In this document: one piece after another, positions 1 to 5,365 of the stretch
Layout: every line of letters begins with the position of its first letter
How positions within the stretch are numbered: the first letter of the stretch is position 1
NCBI GenBank assembly: GCA_018660405.1
Contig: JABJKL010000063.1
Span: 1 to 5,745, forward strand
Direction: 5' to 3'
Length of the DNA stretch: 5,745 nucleotides
Source of the DNA: Pseudomonadota bacterium
GTDB taxonomy: Bacteria; Pseudomonadota; Gammaproteobacteria; Arenicellales; Arenicellaceae
Notes under the pieces: generated by a model
What the model saw: only the letters and a program-made list of their open reading frames with translations
Told to the model about the DNA's origin: nothing
Databases searched by the model: none
Program-made: the position numbers and the translations under genes

Positions 1-30
1 ACCTGGTGATACTGCCAGTGGTTCCTTGGA

Positions 31-627
31 TCAGCTTTGATATTCGAATACTTTAATTACACGCACCACACCGCGTACTCCACTGGCTATTTGCGTTACC
101 TGGCCAGCCTCTTCGGGAGTAACAATGCCCATCAGGTAAACATTGCCGTACTCCGATTTTACTTTGATGCGAGTGGCATCGAGTTGGAGTTCTTTAAGCA
201 GTATGGATTTCACTTTTGCGGTAAGCCAAGTGTCGTTGGTTCGGCTGAAGAACGCTGTTTTGCCAGAAATGCGTGTCTCATCAACGACTTGCCGGACACC
301 CTGAATATTCGTTGCGTAATCGGTTATTTGTTGTTTGGTGTTTTCATCGGGGAGTTCGCCAGTCAACAAAAATATTCCGTTGAAGCTGGTGCCATTGATG
401 TGCGTGCTTTTACGCAGTGAGCTGTCTCTCACTATAAATTGCTTAAAGGTCGCTTCAATCGCGCCGTCATCAAAGTACTCACCTGCCGTGCGTCGGTCGT
501 GCACAACATCTACAGATGCAACCGTTACGGCACCGATTGCTGCTGCGATGCATCCCGAAAGTGCAGTAAGCAACATAATTGCGCAAACAAAACGCGAGAT
601 ATAATCAGCAATCGTTGACACTTTCAT
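31..627 (-). CDS. dolP: DolP (YraP) outer-membrane lipoprotein with two BON domains
   Basis: This 198-residue protein has a lipoprotein signal peptide: a short n-region, a hydrophobic stretch at residues 13-23 and the lipobox LSGC with Cys26 as the lipidated residue. Ile follows the Cys, which favours outer-membrane sorting. Two BON domains follow, at about 47-118 and 126-195. The second begins with the NDTW motif (Trp134), matching the E. coli DolP Trp (W127) that contacts anionic phospholipid, and contains GNVYLMGIVT, typical of the family. Length is close to E. coli DolP (191). DolP is known to support outer-membrane integrity and to localise to the division site. The ATG start is preceded by AGGAGT at 8 nt, so the start is secure. 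It lies last in the lpoA-yraN-diaA-dolP run as in enterics. The 30 bases beyond its stop show no recognisable terminator. Confidence 0.95.
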   Translation of the reverse strand: MKVSTIADYISRFVCAIMLLTALSGCIAAAIGAVTVASVDVVHDRRTAGEYFDDGAIEATFKQFIVRDSSLRKSTHINGTSFNGIFLLTGELPDENTKQQITDYATNIQGVRQVVDETRISGKTAFFSRTNDTWLTAKVKSILLKELQLDATRIKVKSEYGNVYLMGIVTPEEAGQVTQIASGVRGVVRVIKVFEYQS

Positions 628-635
628 CGACCAGG

Positions 636-641
636 ACTCCT
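636..641 (-). promoter_or_regulatory. Shine-Dalgarno site of dolP
   Basis: On the minus strand AGGAGT lies 8 nt before the dolP ATG. It is the clearest ribosome binding site in the window and fixes the start. The other leftward genes lack a comparable site. Confidence 0.8.
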
Positions 642-706
642 AATAAGACACACGGTTGAACGGAGTCTACCGGAGAAAGAAATGTGAGGAAAATTGCTAC
701 GCGGAA

Positions 707-730
707 GTTAATGTAAACGTAACGATTAAC
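707..730. repeat. 24-bp dyad between diaA-like gene and dolP
   Basis: GTTAAT (707-712) and ATTAAC (725-730) are perfect inverted arms around a 12-bp centre that itself contains the palindrome ACGT at 717-720. The element lies about 80 bp upstream of the dolP start. It could be a regulator-binding site or a weak RNA hairpin. There is no adjacent T tract, so it is not an intrinsic terminator. Function is not established. Confidence 0.4.
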
Positions 731-767
731 AACTTAAAACCAGGAACTTAAAACCAGGAACTTAAAA
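731..767. repeat. 14-bp tandem repeat, 2.6 copies, overlapping the stop of the SIS gene
   Basis: The unit aacttaaaaccagg occurs at 731-744 and 745-758, and its first nine bases recur at 759-767. On the minus strand the unit reads TTTTAAGTTCCTGG. The first copy supplies the last Phe codon and TAA stop of the SIS gene, so later copies carry duplicated stop-codon context into the 3' untranslated region. The array looks like a local slippage or tandem duplication at the gene end. Confidence 0.85.
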
Positions 768-1355
768 GGAGTCAAGCTGATGATCAATGAGTTCACACAG
801 GCAGTGGATGACTAATCCATGGACTTCCTGTACACGTGCGGTAGTTTCAGCGGGCACCCTTATTTCTATATCGTTAATGCCATTACTCTTGAGCACTTTA
901 GTCAGTTTTCCCCCGTTTTTGCCATTCAGCACTATGGCTGCGGCCCCTTTGCTGTGCGCAGCCTCGTATGCGTTCAAGATATTGGCTGAGTTGCCGGAGG
1001 TGGTGATCAAAAACACCAAGTCATCTTCACGTGCGAGTGCATTAATTTGTTTTGAAAAAATTAGCGAAAAATCGTAGTCATTAGCTATCGAACTAATCGT
1101 TGATCCATCAGCGGCAAGCGCAATGCCCGGTAGTTCGCGCCGTTCATCACAGTAGCGGTTGAGCAATTCGGACGACAAGTGTTGCGCATCTGCAGCCGAG
1201 CCGCCGTTGCCGCAAATCAATATTTTGCCACCGCGTTTGAAGCACTCGAGCATTTTCTCGGCAGCATCGACAATTTGTTGGTTAAGAGATTTGGCAGCTA
1301 CAAGAGCCTGAATGCTTTCTTCAAAAGCGTTTTGAACAATTTCGGTTGGTTTCAT
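762..1355 (-). CDS. SIS-domain phosphosugar isomerase family protein, DiaA/GmhA type
   Basis: From the ATG at 1355 the product is 197 residues, the size of Pseudomonas proteins of this group and close to E. coli DiaA (196). One SIS domain spans roughly residues 30-190. It has the phosphosugar-binding CGNGGSA motif at about 48-54 and TSGNS at about 119-123. In this position E. coli has DiaA, a DnaA-binding initiator of replication. Unlike DiaA as I recall it, this protein keeps all four residues equivalent to the GmhA metal/active-site set (His59, Glu63, Gln176, His184). Sedoheptulose-7-phosphate isomerisation for LPS heptose is therefore plausible, alone or besides a DnaA role. A TTG at 1391 would add 12 residues and has AGAGGA upstream at a long spacing. 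Family length favours the ATG, although it has no clear Shine-Dalgarno site. Family is certain; the exact role is not. Confidence 0.9.
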   Translation of the reverse strand: MKPTEIVQNAFEESIQALVAAKSLNQQIVDAAEKMLECFKRGGKILICGNGGSAADAQHLSSELLNRYCDERRELPGIALAADGSTISSIANDYDFSLIFSKQINALAREDDLVFLITTSGNSANILNAYEAAHSKGAAAIVLNGKNGGKLTKVLKSNGINDIEIRVPAETTARVQEVHGLVIHCLCELIDHQLDSF

Positions 1356-1419
1356 GGTTATCAATTTATCGAGGTTGAGACCTTTGTACAATTGGTATTC
1401 TATCCTCTGACAGAGTTAA

Positions 1420-1441
1420 AAATGGTCTCAATCGACCATTT
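1420..1441 (-). terminator. Hairpin with short U tract between yraN and the SIS gene
   Basis: On the minus strand AAATGGTC, a six-base loop GATTGA and GACCATTT form a perfect 8-bp stem, followed directly by two more T, giving a run of five T then AAC. The 5' arm overlaps the TAA stop of yraN. Only three of eight pairs are G-C and the U tract is short, so this would be a weak intrinsic terminator or a partial attenuator or 3'-end stabiliser within the operon rather than a full stop. Confidence 0.45.
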
Positions 1442-1793
1442 AGAACGCATTTTTAACCCAATCGATAGTTGCTGTGGTCAGATTCCCGGAAAGTCCGACG
1501 GTGTCAAAACGGCAATCAGCATTTTGCAGGGCATGCTTCGCAAGGTAGCTTTGCGCAGTTAGCCTTATTTTCCGTTGTTTATCAGGGGTTATGGTTTCAA
1601 GAGGTGAGTCAAAGTTTGAGTTTTTACGGTAACGTACCTCAACGAAGACTATGGTGCCCATATCCTTCATGATCAAATCGATTTCGCCCATGCGGGAGCT
1701 AAAATTCGCATCAAGAATATTCAACCCCTGTTTTTTAAGGTGTTGTTGGGCGATTTTCTCTGCCCGTGCTCCGTCAAACTGATTTTGTGGCAT
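1440..1793 (-). CDS. yraN: YraN, UPF0102 family nuclease-fold protein
   Basis: This 117-residue protein is recognisable as UPF0102 by GxxAE near the start (residues 8-12), GEIDLIM at 36-42, VFVEVRYR at 49-56, the basic DKQRKI at 71-76 and CRFD at 94-97. The E..D...EVR pattern corresponds to the catalytic core of a Holliday-junction-resolvase-like PD-(D/E)XK fold. The family's cellular function remains poorly defined. It is slightly shorter than E. coli YraN (131), mainly at the N terminus. The ATG is forced: a TGA lies immediately before it in frame, so no upstream extension is possible. No good Shine-Dalgarno sequence is visible, so translation may depend on upstream ribosomes or be modest. 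It lies between lpoA and the SIS gene, the conserved gammaproteobacterial order. Confidence 0.93.
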   Translation of the reverse strand: MPQNQFDGARAEKIAQQHLKKQGLNILDANFSSRMGEIDLIMKDMGTIVFVEVRYRKNSNFDSPLETITPDKQRKIRLTAQSYLAKHALQNADCRFDTVGLSGNLTTATIDWVKNAF

Positions 1794-1907
1794 TCAGAGT
1801 GATCCAGGCGATCCAATACGTCGTTGCGGTCCTTGTAAATGACTCGCCATTCTCTGCCCGCCTCGCTTGGTGGCCAAGCGCTTCATGGCTTGTTGAATAC
1901 AGCAATA
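1794..1907 (-). other. 114-bp lpoA-yraN gap with an in-frame 30-codon open stretch
   Basis: The gap is exactly 38 codons, so lpoA and yraN are in the same frame. After the lpoA TGA the frame stays open until a second TGA adjoining the yraN ATG. An ATG at 1886 would give a 30-residue, strongly basic peptide (7 Lys/Arg) starting MKRLATKRGG. It has no Shine-Dalgarno site and resembles no family I know. It may be chance, a small leader peptide coupled to yraN, or remnant coding sequence. I do not call it a gene. Confidence 0.3.
1864..1880. repeat. Small perfect hairpin in the lpoA-yraN gap
   Basis: CGCTTGG and CCAAGCG are perfect 7-bp inverted arms around a 3-base centre. No T tract follows on either strand, so it is not an intrinsic terminator. 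In the transcript it could act as a processing or stabilising stem between lpoA and yraN. Confidence 0.5.
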
Positions 1908-3842
1908 TCAGTTTGAAGGAGCACTGATTGTCCGGTTGAAATCATCATTCTCGACAGGCGCTGGTGGCAGTGGCTTCAGGGATGTTTGTTCACTTTCGAT
2001 TACAGCGTGTAGTTCCCCTTGCTCAAAGCGCGCCCACGAGGGGGACCGGGTAATGCTGCCATTTTTATTCAACGTAACAAGCCCCGAGCCCCCGGCAAAG
2101 GAAATGCTGTTGAGTGTATTTTGCGATAATGCGGAAACCAGAAAGTAGGCGTCAGCGCCCAGTGCATGCAGAGGTGTATTGGGTGTGGGTTGCAGAGCCG
2201 AAGTTATGATCGGAAATACAGTATCGTCCAGATCGCGGTTATTCGCGGCGTCGACGCTTGCGCTATAAATGTGGGAACTTGCGTAGACGTCAAGGTCGTG
2301 CCCTTGGTAAAAGCTCAATTGAGGGCGTATCAGACGCCCGGCATCCGGCCTGGCGAGTAGTAATATCGCGTCAAGGGACCGATCTCGCCGGGGTTGAAAA
2401 CTAATGTTGAGGCCAAGTGCCGACTGCAAGGATGATTTTCGTCGTTCGCTTACATCGACGCCAAGCAAGCTTCGAATCTCTCTTGAAAAATCAACCGCAC
2501 CCTCAAAATAAATTTGATCTCGGCTAATTTTGCCGCCAAGACTCAGCCAATGCGCTCGAAAACTTTCGAAATAACGGACGCTCCAATTTTGATTGGGACG
2601 AAGTGTAGCGATCGTTCGGTGTCCTTCCTGAAACATCTTTTGCGCGACAGTGTTGGCTTCGTTTTCTGGGGAAAAGTCGAAATGCGTTAGATTAGAATTC
2701 GGACGATAGCCTGGATTATCAGGCGTGCCGAGCATTAGCGTAGGCGTTGAGCCCGTGGCAATGTCAGACACATAACGTGCGGCATCACGACCCAATGGCC
2801 CAACAATAAAATCGATACCAGAAAGAGCTGCGTTTTCGTAGTAGCGTCCTGCCAAGCTTGTGTCGGCACCCGTATCGATCAACCGAACGTTTGGCTTGCG
2901 TGGGCTGGGGTCGTTGCGTTGTGCGTCACGGAAGCCCTCTTCAACGGCGAGTGCAGAGCTTGAAAATCGGGAAGACATGGGTAGGAGCAGTGCAATATTT
3001 CGAGGCGCGTTTGGTCCCCATGAAGGCGTTTGTAGCATTTTGTACGATGTGCCGGACATATAGGTGGTAGCGTATGGCGACACGTTAATAGCTGCGTACG
3101 ATTCGGTTAGCCGGTTGAGTACTTCTGGGCTCACGCTATTGGCGCGAATGTCTGCGATTTGCGCAAAGTCGAGGCTGTCAATGATCAGGCGTATTTGCTG
3201 CTGATTTTGAGAACGTGCGAGTGTGTTGTTGAGGTAGCGTTCGTGATTAACCAGGCTGTTTAGAGCGTCAGCGATTCTACCTAGACGGTATTCCAAAAAG
3301 CCGCGCAGGCGCCAATATTTTTGTAGTTCGTCCCGCTGCTCAATATTTTGCAGAGTGATCTGTTGTACGTATCGCCAAGCGGCTGTGTAATCGGCATTTC
3401 GATAACGAGCGGTGGCGAGTAGTATGCGGTAGGTCTGCCGATCTGAAAATTGCAGTGATGCTTGTGAGATTTCAGACAATACATTGGACGCGGTTAAGGT
3501 CTTGCCCGAGTACATCAGTAGCCCGGCTGCCTCTAGTTGTGTTTTAGCTTTACGCCCACCGGACATGTATCGTGCTTCATTAATTTTGTTTTGCGCCAGT
3601 ATGGTAGGGTCATCCTGCGTCTCAGGTGGAGCTCCTTGTTCACTTGATTCAAGGATTTGCTGTTCCGGTGCTTTGACTACGGTAATTTCTGGATGAGTTG
3701 ATTGCCCGTCGCGTGGAGTGCTTTCGCAGGCGCTGAGAATAAGACCGAGGACGATCGTGATGAGTGCGCGGGCGTAAGCTGCGATAATGTCAGCGCGATT
3801 AGAGTTTGACGAAATGTGGATCAATGGATGTTTATGAGCCAA
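1908..3842 (-). CDS. lpoA: LpoA, lipoprotein activator of penicillin-binding protein 1A
   Basis: This 644-residue protein of the LppC/LpoA family is anchored in the outer membrane, crosses the periplasm and stimulates the bifunctional peptidoglycan synthase PBP1A. A hydrophobic segment at 26-36 ends in the lipobox LSAC with Cys39, followed by Glu and a low-complexity linker (41-80). An N-terminal helical TPR-like domain covers about 83-255. A periplasmic-binding-protein-like domain starts at RNIALLLPMS (281) and runs to about 612, including DFIVGPLGRDA (344-354), DAILLLARPDAGRLIRPQL (491-509) and HALGADAYFL (559-568). A 30-residue proline-containing tail follows. The start is uncertain: TTG at 3842 gives an unusually long n-region, TTG at 3824 is an alternative, and neither has a Shine-Dalgarno site. 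The family motif resembling F.D.PW after the YS segment appears replaced by FPIITSAL (543-550). Confidence 0.93.
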   Translation of the reverse strand: MAHKHPLIHISSNSNRADIIAAYARALITIVLGLILSACESTPRDGQSTHPEITVVKAPEQQILESSEQGAPPETQDDPTILAQNKINEARYMSGGRKAKTQLEAAGLLMYSGKTLTASNVLSEISQASLQFSDRQTYRILLATARYRNADYTAAWRYVQQITLQNIEQRDELQKYWRLRGFLEYRLGRIADALNSLVNHERYLNNTLARSQNQQQIRLIIDSLDFAQIADIRANSVSPEVLNRLTESYAAINVSPYATTYMSGTSYKMLQTPSWGPNAPRNIALLLPMSSRFSSSALAVEEGFRDAQRNDPSPRKPNVRLIDTGADTSLAGRYYENAALSGIDFIVGPLGRDAARYVSDIATGSTPTLMLGTPDNPGYRPNSNLTHFDFSPENEANTVAQKMFQEGHRTIATLRPNQNWSVRYFESFRAHWLSLGGKISRDQIYFEGAVDFSREIRSLLGVDVSERRKSSLQSALGLNISFQPRRDRSLDAILLLARPDAGRLIRPQLSFYQGHDLDVYASSHIYSASVDAANNRDLDDTVFPIITSALQPTPNTPLHALGADAYFLVSALSQNTLNSISFAGGSGLVTLNKNGSITRSPSWARFEQGELHAVIESEQTSLKPLPPAPVENDDFNRTISAPSN

Positions 3843-3855
3843 AGTAAAGTGTTTT

Positions 3856-3884
3856 AGTATAACGAGTGTCTGCGATTATGCCCA
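3856..3884 (-). promoter_or_regulatory. Putative lpoA promoter
   Basis: On the minus strand TATACT (3861-3856, 5/6 to the sigma-70 -10) lies 17 bp downstream of TGGGCA (3884-3879, 4/6 to the -35). Transcription would start near 3849, leaving a leader of only a few bases before the TTG at 3842. The -35 would lie inside the first codons of rsmI. This is a pattern match only. Confidence 0.4.
3858..3863 (+). promoter_or_regulatory. Putative -10 element of the rsmI promoter
   Basis: TATAAC (5/6 to consensus) lies 15 bp before the rsmI ATG at 3878 and overlaps the lpoA -10 on the other strand. No convincing -35 is seen 16-18 bp upstream. If used, transcription would start around 3869-3871, downstream of the alternative GTG at 3866, which supports the ATG as start. 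Confidence 0.35.
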
Positions 3885-4714
3885 AGGTTGGAGTGTTATA
3901 TATTGTTGCAACGCCAATTGGTAATGTTGGTGATATTAGCGAACGCGCGTGCGAGACGCTATCGAAAGTAGCCTTAGTTCTGGCCGAGGATACTCGACAT
4001 AGCGGTAGTTTGCTAAAACGTTTGGGTATCAAGGCGAAGTTGCATTCCTATCACCAACACAATGAAGAGCCCAGATCCTCCTGGGCTATAGAGCGTTTGC
4101 TCGAAGGGAGCGATATTGCCTTGATTAGTGATGCAGGCACGCCGTTGTTAAGTGACCCGGGATTTCGTCTGGTGCATAGTGCGCACGATCATGGCGTGCG
4201 GGTTGAGCCCATTCCAGGCCCATCATCTCCAATAGCGGCTCTTTCTGCTGCAGGCTTACCGTCGGACCGATTCTTTTTTGAGGGCTTTTTACCATCGAAA
4301 GCATCCAGCCGTCGTGCCCGGCTTTCTGCGCTACGCGGGTTTCAGTACACACTGGCTTTCCTTGAATCACCGCATCGTATTTCGGCTTGCATTCAGGACA
4401 TGGTTGACGTTTTTGGTGAAGCTCGAGAAGCGGTGATTGCGCGGGAGTTAACCAAACTACATGAGACGATATACAAAGACAGTCTAGGTGGACTTGTCAA
4501 ATGGTTACAGGCTGATCAACAGCGAACCAGAGGGGAATTTGTCATATTGGTTGGGGGCGCGGAACCCGAAGTGCAGAGTCAGCAAGAGACCGATGAACTG
4601 TTGAATATTTTGTTGGCCGAGTTGGGAGCGAAGCAGGCGGCCGCGGTCGCGGCAAAGATTTCCGGTAAAAAAAGAAACCAGCTCTACCAACGTATATTGG
4701 AGTTGAGCGAATAA
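3878..4714 (+). CDS. rsmI: RsmI, 16S rRNA (cytidine-1402-2'-O)-methyltransferase
   Basis: RsmI transfers a methyl group from S-adenosylmethionine to the 2'-OH of C1402 in the 30S decoding centre. The 278-residue product (282 from an in-frame GTG at 3866; E. coli 286) has the tetrapyrrole-methylase-type fold. With numbering from the ATG, it shows LYIVATPIGN at 7-16, LAEDTRHSG at 35-43, HNE at 61-63, LISDAGTPLLSDPG at 82-95, PIPGPSSPIAALSAAGLPSD at 111-130, FEGFLPSK at 134-141, LESPHR at 162-167 and ARELTKLHET at 188-197. The C-terminal RsmI-type helix region ends with KKRNQLYQRILEL. All hallmark motifs are intact. Neither start has a clear Shine-Dalgarno site; I chose ATG because of the possible -10 just upstream. 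It is divergent from lpoA as in E. coli. Confidence 0.96.
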   Translation: MPKVGVLYIVATPIGNVGDISERACETLSKVALVLAEDTRHSGSLLKRLGIKAKLHSYHQHNEEPRSSWAIERLLEGSDIALISDAGTPLLSDPGFRLVHSAHDHGVRVEPIPGPSSPIAALSAAGLPSDRFFFEGFLPSKASSRRARLSALRGFQYTLAFLESPHRISACIQDMVDVFGEAREAVIARELTKLHETIYKDSLGGLVKWLQADQQRTRGEFVILVGGAEPEVQSQQETDELLNILLAELGAKQAAAVAAKISGKKRNQLYQRILELSE

Positions 4715-4749
4715 AATTACCATCGTGAAAATGTCTCAAAGCAAAGCTT

Positions 4750-4776
4750 TTGTATAGCCATGCAAAGGGTTAAAAT
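4750..4776 (+). promoter_or_regulatory. Putative rnpB promoter
   Basis: TAAAAT (4771-4776, 5/6 to the -10) lies 7 bp before the first base of the P1 stem of RNase P RNA, the right distance for initiation at about 4783-4784. The -35 is weak; the best candidate is TTGTAT (4750-4755) at a short 15-bp spacing. It sits in the 69-bp gap after rsmI, so rnpB probably has its own transcript. Confidence 0.55.
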
Positions 4777-4783
4777 GCGCTTC

Positions 4784-5129
4784 GAGTCAGCTGGGCAATC
4801 GCTCTAACCATAAGGTTAGGGAGGAAAGTCCGGGCTCCGCAGGGCAGGGTGCCAGGTAACGCCTGGGCGATGTGAATCGATGGAAAGTGCCACAGAAAAT
4901 ATACCGCCAACGTGCTGGTCATGTTGGTAAGGGTGAAATGGTGCGGTAAGAGCGCACCGCATCACTGGTAACAGTGGTGGCAGGGTAAACCCCACCTGGA
5001 GCAAGACCAAATAGGAATCCTAAAGGCGCTGCCCGCGCTGGATTCGGGTAGGTTGCTTGAGGCATTTGGCGACAAATGTCCCAGATGAATGGTTGTCCAA
5101 GACAGAACCCGGCTTATAGGCTGGCTCAT
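4784..5129 (+). ncRNA. rnpB: RNase P RNA, bacterial type A
   Basis: This is the catalytic RNA of ribonuclease P, which removes 5' leaders from tRNA precursors. Conserved block I is visible at 4819-4846 (GGGAGGAAAGTCCGGGCTCC), followed by the AGGGCAGGGTGCCAGGTAAC block. The middle has GTGAAATGGTGCGGTAAGAG, and the 3' end has AGATGAATGGTTGTC and ACAGAACCCGGCTTA. P1 is closed by GAGTCAGC (4784-4791) with GCTGGCTC (5120-5127). The GGU that pairs with the tRNA CCA end is kept at 5047-5049. P18 is an 8-bp stem (5061-5068 with 5073-5080) capped by a GCGA tetraloop. P3 is short, a simple CTAACC/GGTTAG stem (4804-4809, 4814-4819) with an ATAA loop, against the longer interrupted P3 of E. coli. Ends are inferred from P1 and may be off by a few bases. 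Total about 346 nt, normal for type A. Confidence 0.97.
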
Positions 5130-5135
5130 TTTTTT
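5120..5135 (+). terminator. rnpB 3' end and likely terminator
   Basis: The 3' strand of P1 (GCTGGCTC, 5120-5127) is followed after one A by seven consecutive T (5129-5135). The only visible GC-bearing stem before the T tract is P1 itself, which pairs with the distant 5' end, so release may depend on local structure near the 3' end or be followed by trimming. Confidence 0.55.
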
Positions 5136-5180
5136 GATTTGATGTTTATATTGTTTCTATTCAGTAGTTAAATGAAGGAA

Positions 5181-5214
5181 AGCCCAATAATAATACTATT
5201 CAGTTGCTTGGGCT
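5181..5214. repeat. Inverted repeat in the rnpB-mraZ region
   Basis: AGCCCAA (5181-5187) and TTGGGCT (5208-5214) are perfect arms separated by a 20-base AT-rich centre. No T tract follows on the plus strand. It lies about 75 bp upstream of the mraZ -35. Its role is unknown: possibly a protein site, or a 3' trailer stem if transcription reads past rnpB. Confidence 0.45.
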
Positions 5215-5269
5215 GCGCACTTAAAGTGGTTTATTGATAAGCGCTCCAAATTCATCTTAAGTCTTTGAT

Positions 5270-5303
5270 GTAAAAGCAAGTTTTTATCTTGACTTGGCTT
5301 TAC
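5270..5303. repeat. Imperfect dyad spanning the mraZ -35 element
   Basis: GTAAAAGCAAG (5270-5280) pairs with CTTGGCTTTAC (5293-5303) at nine of eleven positions. The dyad brackets the TTGACT -35 (5289-5294), a suitable place for a regulator to block or aid RNA polymerase. Function is inferred from position only. Confidence 0.3.
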
Positions 5304-5316
5304 AGGTCACTATAGT
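5289..5316 (+). promoter_or_regulatory. mraZ promoter (dcw cluster), sigma-70 type
   Basis: TTGACT (5289-5294, 5/6) and TATAGT (5311-5316, 5/6) are separated by 16 bp, the best promoter match in the window. The expected start is near 5323, giving a leader of about 60 nt before mraZ. Its -10 overlaps the first GTGG box of the operator array. In many bacteria the corresponding promoter drives mraZ, rsmH, ftsL and downstream division and peptidoglycan genes. Confidence 0.65.
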
Positions 5317-5359
5317 GGCATATTGTGGCATATTGTGGTGAATAGTGTCAGTAAGTGTC
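5314..5359 (+). promoter_or_regulatory. Five-box MraZ operator array with exact 10-bp period
   Basis: GTG trinucleotides start at 5315, 5325, 5335, 5345 and 5355, each followed by G (first three) or T (last two), so the repeats are AGTGG, TGTGG, TGTGG, AGTGT, AGTGT at an exact 10-bp step. CATATTGTGG is perfectly duplicated at 5319-5338. MraZ proteins are known to bind arrays of short direct repeats at about one helical turn in front of their own gene (TGGGN in E. coli; AAAGTG(T/G) type in mollicutes). The array overlaps the promoter -10 and the start region, so autorepression by MraZ is the natural inference. An additional AAGTGTG at 5375-5380 lies 21 bp from the last box, next to the ribosome binding region. 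Confidence 0.7.
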
Positions 5360-5365
5360 TATAAT
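5360..5365 (+). promoter_or_regulatory. Possible second mraZ -10 element
   Basis: A perfect TATAAT starts right after the fifth operator box, 20 bp before the mraZ ATG. No good -35 is present; TGGTGA at 5336-5341 with an 18-bp spacer is the nearest. A transcript from here would have a leader of about 14 nt. It may be a secondary promoter or chance. Confidence 0.3.

Noticed and set aside
37..420. Open frame on the plus strand opposite dolP (127 codons), and similar frames opposite lpoA, the SIS gene and rsmI
   Set aside because: These are antisense shadows of clearly identified genes, with no family motifs and no ribosome binding sites.
743..763. GGAACTT twice (743-749, 757-763), identical to the sigma-E -35 consensus, near dolP, a sigma-E target in E. 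coli
   Set aside because: Both copies are on the plus strand, pointing away from dolP, and no TCTGA/TCAAA-like -10 lies at 15-19 bp. They are a by-product of the 14-bp tandem repeat.
1356..1391. TTG start adding 12 residues to the SIS protein
   Set aside because: The ATG at 1355 gives the family length of 197 residues and aligns with known N termini. The TTG has only an AGAGGA at long spacing. It is not excluded.
4816..5010. Open frame on the minus strand across rnpB
   Set aside because: The region is a well-conserved structural RNA; the frame is incidental.
5172..5237. 21-codon open frame (MKESPIIILFSC...) between rnpB and mraZ
   Set aside because: It has no Shine-Dalgarno site, no recognisable family and is within the length expected by chance. 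Its hydrophobic run is not enough to call a gene.
5314..5359. Short phased repeats as a possible CRISPR or plasmid iteron array
   Set aside because: The repeats have no unique spacers of CRISPR length, and the position directly before mraZ with 10-bp phase fits a MraZ operator much better.
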